The notes under the pieces were generated by a model. The model searched no databases. It had not been told where the DNA came from and saw only the letters and a program-made list of their open reading frames with translations. Both the position numbers and the translations under genes were made by a program. Shown one piece after another: positions 1 through 8,198 of a stretch of DNA of 64,000 bases. Source of the DNA: G965276765 sp965276765 (GTDB lineage Bacteria > Actinomycetota > Acidimicrobiia > Acidimicrobiales > Palsa-688); the NCBI GenBank assembly GCA_965276765.1, contig OZ255627.1, forward strand, positions 2,666,001-2,730,000. Reading direction: 5' to 3'. Every line of letters starts with the position of its first letter. The stretch's first letter is position 1.

Positions 1-9
1 AATCTTGCC

Positions 10-1311
10 ATGGTTCGTCGCGGCTTCGGGTGGCGCCGGGCGGGTAGCCGGCTTCCGGGAGTCTTCTGGCTGTACTTCGCCGGCCAGACGGCATCCAACC
101 TGGGTGCCGCCTTCACGACCGTCGCCCTCCCACTACTCGTCTTCCGGCTGACCGGGTCACCAACCGATCTCGGTGCCGCCACCGCCGTCACCTACGGCCC
201 GTGGGTGCTCTTCGGCCTCGTCGGCGGCGCCGTCATGGATCGCGTCGACCGCAAGCGGGTCATGGTGGCCACCGATGTCGGGCGGGCCGTGGTCATCTCG
301 CTGCTGCCCCTGCTCGCCGTCTTCGGGGCACTCGACCTGGCCTGGATCTACGCCGTGAGCTTCGTGCAGTCGACGCTCCAGATCCTCTTTTCCGGCGGCG
401 AGTACACCGCGGTCGTGGCCCTCGTGGCCGACGATGACCTGGTCGGCGCCAACAGCCGCTTGTCGGGCAGCTACTCGGTGGCGACGGTGGCCGGTACCGC
501 CGCCGCCGGTCTCGCCGTCCAGCTTGCCCCGGTGGCCGACGCGCTGTGGATCGACGGTCTCAGCTTTCTCGTCTCCGCCGCCTCGCTCGCGGCCATCCCG
601 ACGAGCTTCAACGCGGTCGCGCCATCCGGCCTGGGAGCGGGCGGGTGGCGGGCCATCATCTGTCGACTCGTTGCCGACACGCGGGTCGGCCTCGAGTACG
701 TGTGGCGCCGGCCGGTGCTCCGGGTCATCTCGCTCCTGGTCATGGTGGTCAACCTGTTCGGATCGGCGGCCACGTCGGAGCTGGCCTTCTTCGCCGTCCG
801 TCGCCTCGGCGCCGACAACGCCCAGGTCGGATACCTGTACGCCGCATCGAGCGCCGGCGTGCTCGTGCTCTCGCTCGCCGTTGCGCCCCTTGCCAGGAGG
901 GTGCCGACCGGCCGGCTCGCCATCGTCGCGCTGGTCCTTTACGGGTCGGGCATGGCCGCCCTCGGGCTCAGCACCTCCTACGGCCTCGGCCTCGTGCTCG
1001 AGGGCTGTATCGGCGCGGCCACCGTCCTGTTCAACGTGAGCAGCATGAGCCTGCGCCAGAAGATCGTGCCCAACGAGCTTCTGGGGCGGGCTTCCAACGC
1101 GGCCATCGCCCTGGCCTGGTGTGCCATCCCGGTTGGATCGCTCGCCGGTGGCGCCATCGTCGCCGCCACCCACAGGATCGACCTGGTCTACGCCGGCGTC
1201 GGCGCGGCCGTCGTCCTCGTCGCCCTGGCCGCCACCCGCTCGGCTCTGGTGCGCTCGGACGAGGCGGGAGGCGGTCGGGACGAGACGGGAGGTGGCCAGG
1301 ACCCGGCGTGA
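10..1311 (+). CDS. MFS transporter (MFS_3 / enterobactin-exporter-like)
   Basis: Polytopic inner-membrane transporter of 433 residues with about 12 hydrophobic segments. The loop after TM2 carries a good major-facilitator motif A (GGAVMDRVDRKRVM), with the Asp-Arg and basic residues typical of proton-driven exporters. The overall character (short N-terminal arm, YFAGQTASNLG start of TM1) resembles the MFS_3 group, which includes enterobactin exporters and macrolide-efflux relatives; the substrate cannot be told. The C-terminal tail is short and Gly/Asp-rich. The window begins only 9 bases upstream, so an earlier start cannot be excluded. No partner gene is seen; the next gene is on the opposite strand. 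Confidence 0.85.
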   Translation: MVRRGFGWRRAGSRLPGVFWLYFAGQTASNLGAAFTTVALPLLVFRLTGSPTDLGAATAVTYGPWVLFGLVGGAVMDRVDRKRVMVATDVGRAVVISLLPLLAVFGALDLAWIYAVSFVQSTLQILFSGGEYTAVVALVADDDLVGANSRLSGSYSVATVAGTAAAGLAVQLAPVADALWIDGLSFLVSAASLAAIPTSFNAVAPSGLGAGGWRAIICRLVADTRVGLEYVWRRPVLRVISLLVMVVNLFGSAATSELAFFAVRRLGADNAQVGYLYAASSAGVLVLSLAVAPLARRVPTGRLAIVALVLYGSGMAALGLSTSYGLGLVLEGCIGAATVLFNVSSMSLRQKIVPNELLGRASNAAIALAWCAIPVGSLAGGAIVAATHRIDLVYAGVGAAVVLVALAATRSALVRSDEAGGGRDETGGGQDPA

Positions 1312-1341
1312 AGTGACCGGGGGGTGCGGCACGCGTGGTGG

Positions 1342-1431
1342 CCGGGCGGTGGGACCCGGGTGGCGGGACCCGGGTGGCGGGACCGGCGGTGGGACCGGCG
1401 GTGGGACCGGCGGTGGGACCCGGGTGGCGGG
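1342..1431. repeat. GC-rich tandem repeat of 12- and 14-nt units
   Basis: Between two convergent genes lie about seven head-to-tail units of two related forms, ccggcggtggga (12 nt) and cccgggtggcggga (14 nt), in the order 12-14-14-12-12-12-14. It follows the stop of the MFS gene by 30 bases. Open frames across it are low-complexity and are not believed to be genes. It could act in transcription termination or be a replication-slippage minisatellite. Confidence 0.7.
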
Positions 1432-1502
1432 GCGTTCCATGTCCCTCGTGGCGCTGACGCGGCGGAATCGCTCGAGGGGCGGGCGACGCCCGTGCCGGCT
1501 GG

Positions 1503-2462
1503 CTAGCCGGCGAGATGACCGGCGAGGAAGGCGAGCGAAGGGGGCTGCTGGGAGTAGAAGTACGGATCGGTGTGACAACCGCCGGAGAAGGTGACGATGG
1601 TGCCGCCCGGCAGCCGGTGGGCCAGGGTGACGACGCCAGGGTGGAACGGGTCGCTGTCGCCAGACGCGATCCGGATCGGGGTGCGGACCAGGGCGGCGGT
1701 GTGGGTGACCACGTCGTTGGCGGCGAAGTCGGCGGGGGATGTGTACGCCCCGGGATTGGCGCCGTGGGCCTGGCTCCACGAGGTCCACACGGCGGGGCTG
1801 ATGGCCGCCACCGCCCGGAGGAGGCCCGGATGTTTCTCGGCGAGGAGCAGCGAGCCGTAGCCGCCCATGGAGATCCCGATCGCCCCGATCGACATGCCGG
1901 CGGCGCCGAGGCCGAGGCGCCGGCACCGTGGGATCAGCTCGTCGACGATCATCGCCATGGGGTCATCGCCGGGGTGGGCGTGCCAGTAGAGGCCCCCGCC
2001 GTCCACCGACACGAGCGCCATCGGGGCCAGCGCGGTGCCGTCGACCTTCATGGCGACGGCCCGACCGAGACTCAAGCCGCTCAGGGCGGTCCTGTGATTC
2101 CCCCCGTAGCCGTGGAGGGCCACGACAAGGGGGAGGACGTCACCGGGGCGATGGCCGGCCGGCCAGGCGATGCTGTAGCCGACGGTGCGGTGGCGGGCAG
2201 CCGAATAGAACGTGCCGGACCGCTGGAGTCCCGTCGGGCCGAAGGCCAGATCGGGTCGTGCCACCTGGCAGGCCCCGTCGATCCGGTCGAGGTAGGCGTG
2301 GCCGGGTACGACATTGTGAAGCGCCAGTTCGACGCCGGTGACCCCGGCTGCAGCGACGACGCCGACGGCCCCGAGCCCGGTGCCGAGGAGGCGTCGGCGA
2401 GTCCAGCGCCGGCCATCCTGAGCCGGTCCATCGTCGCCGGTCGTGGCGTCGCCCCCATTCAC
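1503..2462 (-). CDS. Tat-exported alpha/beta-hydrolase (esterase)
   Basis: Predicted secreted serine esterase of 319 residues. The N-terminus has a twin-arginine signal (TRRRLLGTGLGAVG, residues 21-34) followed by a hydrophobic Ala/Val stretch. The catalytic triad can be read: Ser198 in GISMGG, an acid in SGDSDPF (269 or 271) and His297 in GGCHTDP; the oxyanion region is ALHGYGG near 116. The fold resembles the esterase D/polyhydroxyalkanoate-depolymerase-like group, but the substrate is unknown. The frame stays open upstream to 2759, but the extra residues are Arg/Pro-rich without a signal, so the GTG at 2462 directly before the Tat region was chosen. It converges on the MFS gene. Confidence 0.75.
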   Translation of the reverse strand: MNGGDATTGDDGPAQDGRRWTRRRLLGTGLGAVGVVAAAGVTGVELALHNVVPGHAYLDRIDGACQVARPDLAFGPTGLQRSGTFYSAARHRTVGYSIAWPAGHRPGDVLPLVVALHGYGGNHRTALSGLSLGRAVAMKVDGTALAPMALVSVDGGGLYWHAHPGDDPMAMIVDELIPRCRRLGLGAAGMSIGAIGISMGGYGSLLLAEKHPGLLRAVAAISPAVWTSWSQAHGANPGAYTSPADFAANDVVTHTAALVRTPIRIASGDSDPFHPGVVTLAHRLPGGTIVTFSGGCHTDPYFYSQQPPSLAFLAGHLAG

Positions 2463-3009
2463 GGCGGGAGACGATAGACGGCGCCCCGGCCGGGAGATCG
2501 GCGCGGGAGGTCCGTGATAGTCAACGCGCGCGCGATTTCGGGACGCCTCCGGCCACGCGCGCGCGGTTGCGGGCGACCCCCGGCCTACAACCGCGCGCGC
2601 GAAAGCCACAACGTCCCGAAAACGCGCGCGCCGCGCCCGGCGTTGCCGGAACCGCTGGGGGCTTGAGCCCGCTGGGGCGTGAAGGCGGCGCGGGAGGAGG
2701 GCGGGCCGAGGTCGCCGACGGCCGTATCGCCCGAGCGGCGTATCGCCCGAGCGACGCAATTCGACGACGCCTTCCGTCGGCCTGGCGCAATTTCACGGCA
2801 CCGTTGTCGTCCGTATGCGCCCGCGTGTCGTGGGCCCGTTGGCGACCTGCGCTGTCACGCGCCAGGCCGGAATCTCGCGTCGCTGCTCCAGCCTGTGAGC
2901 CCGTGGCATCCCACGACGCGTCTCGCTCGCCGAGCGCATCGCCCCGGAGCGTGACGGACCTCGGGGCGCAACGGGCCGGGAGCGCGTCACAGTCCCTACA
3001 GTTGCGCCC
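2463..3009. other. Divergent intergenic region, no gene
   Basis: This 547-bp spacer separates two divergently transcribed genes. Open frames here are Arg/Pro-rich shadows. It contains the nested palindrome at 2527-2630, listed separately. No clear -10/-35 pair was recognised. Confidence 0.6.
2527..2630. repeat. Nested inverted repeat (large hairpin/cruciform)
   Basis: The outer arms are cgcgcgcgatttcgggac (2527-2544) and its reverse complement with one mismatch (2613-2630). Inside are a second pair of perfect 14-nt arms, 2556-2569 and 2588-2601 (caaccgcgcgcgcg on the right), closing an 18-nt loop. About 11 unpaired bases on each side separate the two stems. It lies 65-168 bases upstream of the esterase start. 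It could be a REP-like element, a transcription barrier or a regulatory structure. Confidence 0.75.
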
Positions 3010-3867
3010 ATGCCGATCAATCCAGACGCCGCCGGTCACAGCGGCGAAGCGACCACCTCGTCGTGGACGTCCAAGGACTGCCTGCTCTACGCCATCGGCG
3101 TCGGGGCCGGCGCCACGGACCCCACCGGCTTCGAGCTGGCATTCACGACCGAGAACACCGATGGAGTCTCACAGCGCGCCCTGCCGACCTTCCCGGTCGT
3201 CATCCAGGGCAGCCCGGGCTGGCGGGGAGCCATCGGCGACTACGACCCGGCGATGCTCGTCCACGGAGAGCAGTCGGTCGAGCTGCATGCGCCCCTTCCC
3301 GTCGCCGGCAGCGTCGAGGCCACGACGACCATCACCGGTATCTATGACAAGGGATCCGGGGCGGTGGTCGCCTCGGAGACGAAAGCGGTGGATACCGCAA
3401 CGGGCGCCCCGCTCTACACGACAAGCTCGTCGATGTTCATCAGAGGCGAGGGCGGCTGGGGCGGCGATCGCGGTCCATCAGGGAAGGTGACGATGCCGGA
3501 GCGTCCCGCCGACCACACGGTGAGCTACGCGACCCGCTCCGACCAGGCCCTCGTCTACCGGCTGTCTGGTGACCGCAACCCGCTGCACTCTGATCCGGCC
3601 TTCGCGGCCAAGGCCGGCTTCGAGCGACCCATCCTGCACGGCCTCTGCACGTTCGGCTTCACAGGCCGGGCGCTGCTACACACCCTGTGCGGGTCCGATC
3701 CGGACCGCTTCGTGTCCATGGCCGCCCGCTTCTCCAAGCCGGTCCTCCCCGGCGACGAGCTCAGCGTGGAGATGTGGGAGACGGGTTCGGGGGAGGCCAC
3801 CTTCAAGACGACCACGCCGGCCGGCGTGGTCGTCGACGGTGGCCGGTTGCGCTACCTCCCGGCCTGA
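3010..3867 (+). CDS. MaoC-like (R)-enoyl-CoA hydratase
   Basis: A 285-residue double-hotdog hydratase of the eukaryotic MFE-2 hydratase-2 type, predicted to add water to trans-2-enoyl-CoA in fatty-acid or steroid-chain beta-oxidation. The C-terminal hotdog carries the hydratase-2 motif (YRLSGDRNPLHSDP, residues 183-196) with the catalytic pair Asp188 and His193, followed by the expected FERPILHGLC segment. The N-terminal hotdog lacks the motif and probably shapes the substrate tunnel, as is usual. ATG start at 3010. The 3' end overlaps the convergent downstream gene by 16 bp. Confidence 0.9.
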   Translation: MPINPDAAGHSGEATTSSWTSKDCLLYAIGVGAGATDPTGFELAFTTENTDGVSQRALPTFPVVIQGSPGWRGAIGDYDPAMLVHGEQSVELHAPLPVAGSVEATTTITGIYDKGSGAVVASETKAVDTATGAPLYTTSSSMFIRGEGGWGGDRGPSGKVTMPERPADHTVSYATRSDQALVYRLSGDRNPLHSDPAFAAKAGFERPILHGLCTFGFTGRALLHTLCGSDPDRFVSMAARFSKPVLPGDELSVEMWETGSGEATFKTTTPAGVVVDGGRLRYLPA

Positions 3868-4910
3868 GGCTCCTCGCCGCCTTCCGTTCCGTACGGCACT
3901 GCCGGGTCGGGACGAGGTCCTGGCTCCGGTCCGGGCGTCCCGTCGGACGCGCTCGGATCCGCCGGCGGCGGTGTCGCCGCCGGCCCTGGTCGTGGCCCCG
4001 GGCCTTGGGCCTCGGCCGGTGCGGATGCCTCGGCCGGTACTGACGCCTCATCCGGTGCCGACCCCTCGGCCGGTGCCGACCCCTCGGCCGGTGCAGGTGC
4101 CGGTGTCTGGTCGGATGCCGGTGTCGTGAACACCCCGGCGGCCGGGGTTGGTCCCGGCGCTGCTCTCTTGGCGGTCATCTTCTTGGTGGTCGCCTTCTTC
4201 GCTGCCGCCTTCTTGGCCGCTGCGGTCTTCGTCGCAGCTTTCTTGGTGCCCGCCGCCTTCTTGGCCGGCGCCTTGCGGGGCGCCCCCTGCTTGGCGACGA
4301 GCGGCCGCTTCGCTGCCGCCCGCCTCGCCGCCTCGTCGGCGGCGTCGTCGGGATCTACGCCGTCCGCGTCTCCCACCAGACCGAGCGCGCCCGACCCCGG
4401 TTCCTCCACGGCGCCCCAGACCTCTTCCTCGGCTTTCTCGGGCGGAACCCAGCGGGTGCCGTCGGCCAACACCCCGGCCTCATCGAGCACCTGAGACTTG
4501 GCGTAGATCTTTGCCCCGTAGGCCCGAAGGGCCAGGGCGAGGGCGTCCGATGGCCGGGCCGCCAGCAGGAGCGGATCTGGATCGGAACCCCGGTAGACGA
4601 CCAGCTGAGCGAAGTAGTGGCGCAGCTCCTCGACGTCGTTGATGATCACCCGCTCGATCCTGCCCTCGAGCATCGCCACGGTCGTCACGAACAGATCCCA
4701 GGTCGAAGGCCGGGGAGGCACCGTGTTCGACCACGGGATGTGGATAGCTCGCGCCTCGTGCTGGCCGATGAACATCCGCAGCATTCGATGGGGATGGTCC
4801 TCCTCCCTGAGGACGAGCAGGCCGGCCTCGACGCCGTTGCCGGCGGGCACGGCGACCTTGACGTCGGTGACCGTGAGCTCGATCAGGTCGTCATCCACGC
4901 CAGGCGACAC
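3852..4910 (-). CDS. Bifunctional nuclease domain (DUF151) protein with histone-like Lys/Ala tail
   Basis: Residues 8-155 form a bifunctional nuclease (BFN/DUF151) domain, recognised by HRMLRMFIGQHEARAI, the region RVIINDVEELRHYFAQL and RPSDALALALR. Family members have been described with DNase/RNase activity. After an acidic linker, residues 198-250 are Lys/Ala-rich with repeated AAAKKAAAKK-type units like histone H1 or HupB tails, then residues 251-352 are Pro/Ala/Glu-rich with PAEGSAP repeats. The long tail is unusual: family members are normally about 150-200 residues. GTG start at 4910 (a second GTG at 4898 is possible). Its 5' end overlaps the end of the ComF gene upstream, so the two are probably co-transcribed. 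Confidence 0.8.
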   Translation of the reverse strand: MSPGVDDDLIELTVTDVKVAVPAGNGVEAGLLVLREEDHPHRMLRMFIGQHEARAIHIPWSNTVPPRPSTWDLFVTTVAMLEGRIERVIINDVEELRHYFAQLVVYRGSDPDPLLLAARPSDALALALRAYGAKIYAKSQVLDEAGVLADGTRWVPPEKAEEEVWGAVEEPGSGALGLVGDADGVDPDDAADEAARRAAAKRPLVAKQGAPRKAPAKKAAGTKKAATKTAAAKKAAAKKATTKKMTAKRAAPGPTPAAGVFTTPASDQTPAPAPAEGSAPAEGSAPDEASVPAEASAPAEAQGPGPRPGPAATPPPADPSASDGTPGPEPGPRPDPAVPYGTEGGEEPQAGR

Positions 4911-5904
4911 TAGTCATCTCGCCGTGCCATTCGGGTCGAGCGAGGACGAGGCCGGCGACCTCCCTTGCGCCCGACCTTCGAAGCGCGAGCGCCACCTCCC
5001 GGAGTGTGCTGCCCTCGGCGAGGACATCGTCCACGATGAGCAGCCTGGCGCCGGCCACCGCCCGCAGGTCCGGCACCGCAAGCGCCGGGCGCAGCTGCCG
5101 GGACGCCGTCCTCTGACGCGAGCGGCGCGACCCACCCGTCATCGGGCTCGTCTCGGCCCGCTTGGTGATCGCTCCCCACCCGATCGGCCACAGGGGACCG
5201 ACGATGGTGGCCATCGAAGCGACGATCTCGCCGACCGGATCCCAGGACCTCCGAGCTCCAACCCCCAGGTAGGCGGGCATCGGTACGAGCAGATCGAAAT
5301 CGTCGAACCAGGGAGCACGACGATCGAGGAAGCCGGCGAGCAACCGGGCAAACACGTCTGCCCACCACCGCTCCCCGCCGTACTTGTAGCGCACGATGGC
5401 CCGCTGCAGGCCGGCGCGGTGCACGCCGACACCGAAGACCACCGACCAGCCACGGTCCTCCCGCCCGCACCACATCGTCGGGCATGTCGACGAGGGCCGG
5501 CGCAGCCCGCCACAGGAGGCACAGCACACCCACCCGCCCGTCTCTCCGCCACCGGCTTCCCCGCCACCGGCTTCCCCGCCACCAGCCCCCCGGCCGGCGC
5601 CGGCTCCGGCTTCCCGGCGCTCGCTGGCGTCCCGGCCCCCTCTGGCGCCCCGACCGCCTCCGACGCCGTGTTGCCCGGCGCTGCGCTCGAGACAGGACAG
5701 GCAGACATCGGGCCGCTCGAGCCGCCGATAGGCGCACAGCCGGCACCCGGGGAAGCCGACCGGACGGGGCAAAGGATCGACCGCAGGGGTGACCCTGCGG
5801 GTGCTGGCGCATGTCGGTCGGTCAGCCACGTGCATCTCCTCGTCGAGACCGTTATCCGGGCTCGGCGGAGACGCTGCCGGGCGAAGCCACCCCCATCCTG
5901 CCAT
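4891..5904 (-). CDS. ComF-like phosphoribosyltransferase-domain protein
   Basis: A 337-residue ComF family protein. N-terminal Cys pairs (CRLCAYRR, CLSCLE and CCASCGG) suggest zinc-binding ribbons. A low-complexity Gly/Glu/Ala repeat (GGGEAGGGEAGGGE) interrupts them. The C-terminal half is a type I phosphoribosyltransferase fold with the PRPP loop VDDVLAEGST near residue 295 and the ComF hallmark IVRYKYGGE. ComF proteins are tied to DNA uptake in competent bacteria but are also widespread elsewhere. The start is uncertain: ATG 5904 gives the full length, ATG 5835 would remove 23 residues of poor quality. It is divergent from the methyltransferase and overlaps the nuclease gene downstream. Confidence 0.8.
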   Translation of the reverse strand: MAGWGWLRPAASPPSPDNGLDEEMHVADRPTCASTRRVTPAVDPLPRPVGFPGCRLCAYRRLERPDVCLSCLERSAGQHGVGGGRGARGGRDASERREAGAGAGRGAGGGEAGGGEAGGGETGGWVCCASCGGLRRPSSTCPTMWCGREDRGWSVVFGVGVHRAGLQRAIVRYKYGGERWWADVFARLLAGFLDRRAPWFDDFDLLVPMPAYLGVGARRSWDPVGEIVASMATIVGPLWPIGWGAITKRAETSPMTGGSRRSRQRTASRQLRPALAVPDLRAVAGARLLIVDDVLAEGSTLREVALALRRSGAREVAGLVLARPEWHGEMTSVAWRG

Positions 5905-5924
5905 GCCGTCCTACCATCGTGGCA

Positions 5925-6689
5925 ATGGCCATTGCCGAAACGAGTCACGCCACGTCGTGGTGGACCGAAGAGGAAGGCGTCCGCTACGAGCGCGGTCGCC
6001 CCAACTACCCGGACAACCTGGCCGACGTCCTCACCGACCAGCTGCGGCTCCGTCGCGGCTCGAAGGTCGTCGACCTGGCGGCCGGCACGGGCAAACTGAC
6101 CCGGCTGCTCGCTTCGACCCCGGCCGACGTGACGGCGGTCGAACCCATGCCCGGCATGCGCAGCCAGCTGCTCAGGCACGCCCCCTATGCCCACGTGGTC
6201 ACGGCCAGGGCCGAGCACCTCCCGCTCGGGTCCGGGACGGTCGACGCGGTCACCGTCGCCCAGGCCTTTCACTGGTTCGACGTACCCGCCGCGAGCCGCG
6301 AGCTGCGTCGCGTGCTTCGTCCAGGCGGACGGCTCGCCCTTGTCACCAACAAGCGCCACACTCCCGCCCCCTGGTTGCACGAGCTCTGGGACGTGCTCAG
6401 GCGCTACGAGCGGCTGGCGCCGCGACCTCCGTCGTCTCGCAATTGGCGGCGCGCCCTCGACGAGACCGGCGACTTCGGCAGCTTCGACCGCTTCGAGCTC
6501 CACAACCAGCAGCATTTCGCCACCCTCGATGCCTTCGACGCCCGGTTCACCTCCATCAGCTTCGTGATCCTCCTGGGCGAGGAGGATCGCCTGGCCCTCC
6601 TGAGGGACCTGCACCAGGCCGTGGCCGGTGTCGACCCGTTGGTGGTCCCGCTCAGGACCGAGGTCGAGGTCGCCAGCCGCCGGGGCTAG
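5925..6689 (+). CDS. Class I SAM-dependent methyltransferase (Methyltransf_11 type)
   Basis: A 254-residue methyltransferase. SAM-binding motif I is VVDLAAGTGKLTR near residue 46, followed by the acidic loop VTAVEPMPGM and motif VDAVTVAQAFHWFD, then LRRVLRPGGRLALV. The HWFD element is common in small-molecule C/O-methyltransferases of the UbiE-like superfamily. The frame is open upstream to 5811, but the leading residues look non-native; ATG 5925 begins a typical sequence and leaves room for a promoter between it and the divergent ComF gene. Substrate unknown. Confidence 0.82.
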   Translation: MAIAETSHATSWWTEEEGVRYERGRPNYPDNLADVLTDQLRLRRGSKVVDLAAGTGKLTRLLASTPADVTAVEPMPGMRSQLLRHAPYAHVVTARAEHLPLGSGTVDAVTVAQAFHWFDVPAASRELRRVLRPGGRLALVTNKRHTPAPWLHELWDVLRRYERLAPRPPSSRNWRRALDETGDFGSFDRFELHNQQHFATLDAFDARFTSISFVILLGEEDRLALLRDLHQAVAGVDPLVVPLRTEVEVASRRG

Positions 6690-6719
6690 CCCGTCGGCCC
6701 CCTGCACCGCGGTCGGTCG

Positions 6720-7637
6720 TCACGGCCCGAGCAGCCGATCCACCTCCGGGCGCGAGGGAAGGCTTGGCACCGCCCCCCGTCGCGTCGTGGCCAGCGCTCC
6801 GGCCGCCGCCGCCCGACGGGCTGCGCCGTCCATCGGCTCGCCGCCCGCACGAGCCGCCACGAGGGCGCCGATGAAGGCGTCGCCTGCGGCCGTGCTGTCC
6901 ACGGCCCGCACCGCGAACGGCTCGACACGACCGGTTCCACCCGCAGCGACGACCACGGCACCGCGCCGCCCGAGGGTGATCACGGCCGTGCCGGCGCCGG
7001 CGGCGATCAGCGCCGCACCCGCTGCGCGTGCCCTCGCCGCCGAACCCCGCCGCCCACCGGCCGCGGGCACGAGCATGTCGGCCTCCGTCTCGTTGGGCAC
7101 GATCAGGTCGACGAGACCCATGAGCTCGGCCGGCAGGGGCGCGGATACCGGGGCGGGGTTGAGCACCGTGAGAGCGCCGGCGGCGCGGCCCGCTGCCAGC
7201 GCGGCACCCACCGTCTCGATCGGCACCTCGAGCTGGCACAGCACCACGGCGGCGCCTTCGAGCAGACCCGGATCGATGTCGGCGACGCCGAGGCGACCGT
7301 TGGCGCCGGCGGCGACCACGATCGTGTTGGACCCGTCACCGGCGACGGTGATCAACGCCGTCCCACTCGGACCCTGGCGGCGTACGATCCCCGCCGTGTC
7401 GATGCCCTCCCGGGCCAGGACGTCGGCGAGGAGCCCGCCGGCGGCGTCCTCTCCGATGGCGCCGATCATGCGGACCTCGGCACCCTGACGAGCGGCGGCG
7501 ACCGCCTGGTTGAGCCCCTTCCCTCCGGCGGCCGTGGCGTAGTTGTCGCCGCTTACCGTGGCGCCGGAGCGGGGAAGGCGGTCGACCTCGACGATGTGAT
7601 CGAGGTTGAGGCTTCCGACGACGACGACCCGGCTCAC
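6720..7637 (-). CDS. rbsK: Ribokinase (PfkB family)
   Basis: A 305-residue carbohydrate kinase. It has the N-terminal VVVVGSLNLD strand, the PfkB signature 1 region (AAGGKGLNQAVAAARQGA, near residue 40) and the C-terminal signature with the anion hole and catalytic Asp (DSTAAGDAFIGAL, near residue 250). These match ribokinase, which phosphorylates D-ribose at O5, better than fructokinase or adenosine kinase. GTG 7637 was chosen because the longer open frame upstream lies antisense to the pyrophosphatase gene. There is no ribose transporter or RbsD nearby, so the substrate is inferred from sequence type only. Confidence 0.85.
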   Translation of the reverse strand: MSRVVVVGSLNLDHIVEVDRLPRSGATVSGDNYATAAGGKGLNQAVAAARQGAEVRMIGAIGEDAAGGLLADVLAREGIDTAGIVRRQGPSGTALITVAGDGSNTIVVAAGANGRLGVADIDPGLLEGAAVVLCQLEVPIETVGAALAAGRAAGALTVLNPAPVSAPLPAELMGLVDLIVPNETEADMLVPAAGGRRGSAARARAAGAALIAAGAGTAVITLGRRGAVVVAAGGTGRVEPFAVRAVDSTAAGDAFIGALVAARAGGEPMDGAARRAAAAGALATTRRGAVPSLPSRPEVDRLLGP

Positions 7638-7718
7638 AGGTCGGCGTTCTACCAGGTCGTCGTCGGCCACCGACACCCGGGACGAGCGGTCGGGTCGTGG
7701 GCGTGGTACGTAAGGGGG

Positions 7719-8198
7719 ATGCAGATCGACGCCGTGATCGAAATTCCGAAGGGCACGAGGAACAAGTACGAAGCCGACGACGACGGCAACCTCTGGCTCG
7801 ACCGCACCCTCTTCACCTCGACCTGCTACCCCGAGGACTACGGCCACGTGCATGCCACCCTCGCCGAGGATGGGGATCCGATCGACGTGCTCGTCCTCCT
7901 GGACGAGCCGACGTTCCCCGGCTGCCATATCCACGTTCGCCCGGTCGGCATGTTCAACATGAGCGACGAGAAGGGTCTCGACGAGAAGCTCCTGTGTGTC
8001 CCGGCCACCGATGCCCGCTGGGCTCACATCACCAACCTCGAGCACGTCGCGCCCTTCCGGCTCGACGCCATCGCCCATTTCTTCAAGGTGTACAAGGATC
8101 TCGAGCCGGGCAAGCACGTCGAGCCGGGGGACTGGGTCGGGCGCCTTGACGCCGAAGCCGCCTACGAAGCCTCGATCCGGCGATTCAAGGAGGCGTGA
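7719..8198 (+). CDS. ppa: Inorganic pyrophosphatase
   Basis: A family I soluble pyrophosphatase of 159 residues, the normal length for a bacterial hexameric enzyme. It hydrolyses PPi to phosphate in the cytoplasm. The signature EDGDPIDVLVL (50-60) supplies the metal-binding Asp51, Asp53 and Asp56; EIPKGTRNKYE (8-18) and YPEDYG (37-42) complete the active site. ATG 7719 follows a taaggggg run. The stop overlaps the GTG start of the ABC1 kinase (GTGA), implying a bicistronic unit. Confidence 0.95.
   Translation: MQIDAVIEIPKGTRNKYEADDDGNLWLDRTLFTSTCYPEDYGHVHATLAEDGDPIDVLVLLDEPTFPGCHIHVRPVGMFNMSDEKGLDEKLLCVPATDARWAHITNLEHVAPFRLDAIAHFFKVYKDLEPGKHVEPGDWVGRLDAEAAYEASIRRFKEA

Noticed and set aside
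1342..1431. Possible CRISPR-like array in the tandem repeat after the MFS gene
   Set aside because: Units are 12-14 nt and contiguous with no spacers.
157..1926. 589-codon open frame on the minus strand across the MFS gene and repeat
   Set aside because: Arg/Pro/His-rich composition, no domain, fully antisense to a clear MFS transporter; a typical high-GC shadow.
4126..6099. Plus-strand frames antisense to the nuclease/ComF genes, including a hydrophobic 122-codon frame
   Set aside because: The hydrophobic stretch is the reverse of Lys/Ala codons (ctt/ggc); it has no independent start context.
7638..8117. Possible N-terminal extension of the ribokinase frame on the minus strand
   Set aside because: It lies antisense to the pyrophosphatase gene, whose catalytic residues are all intact, so the extension is not coding.
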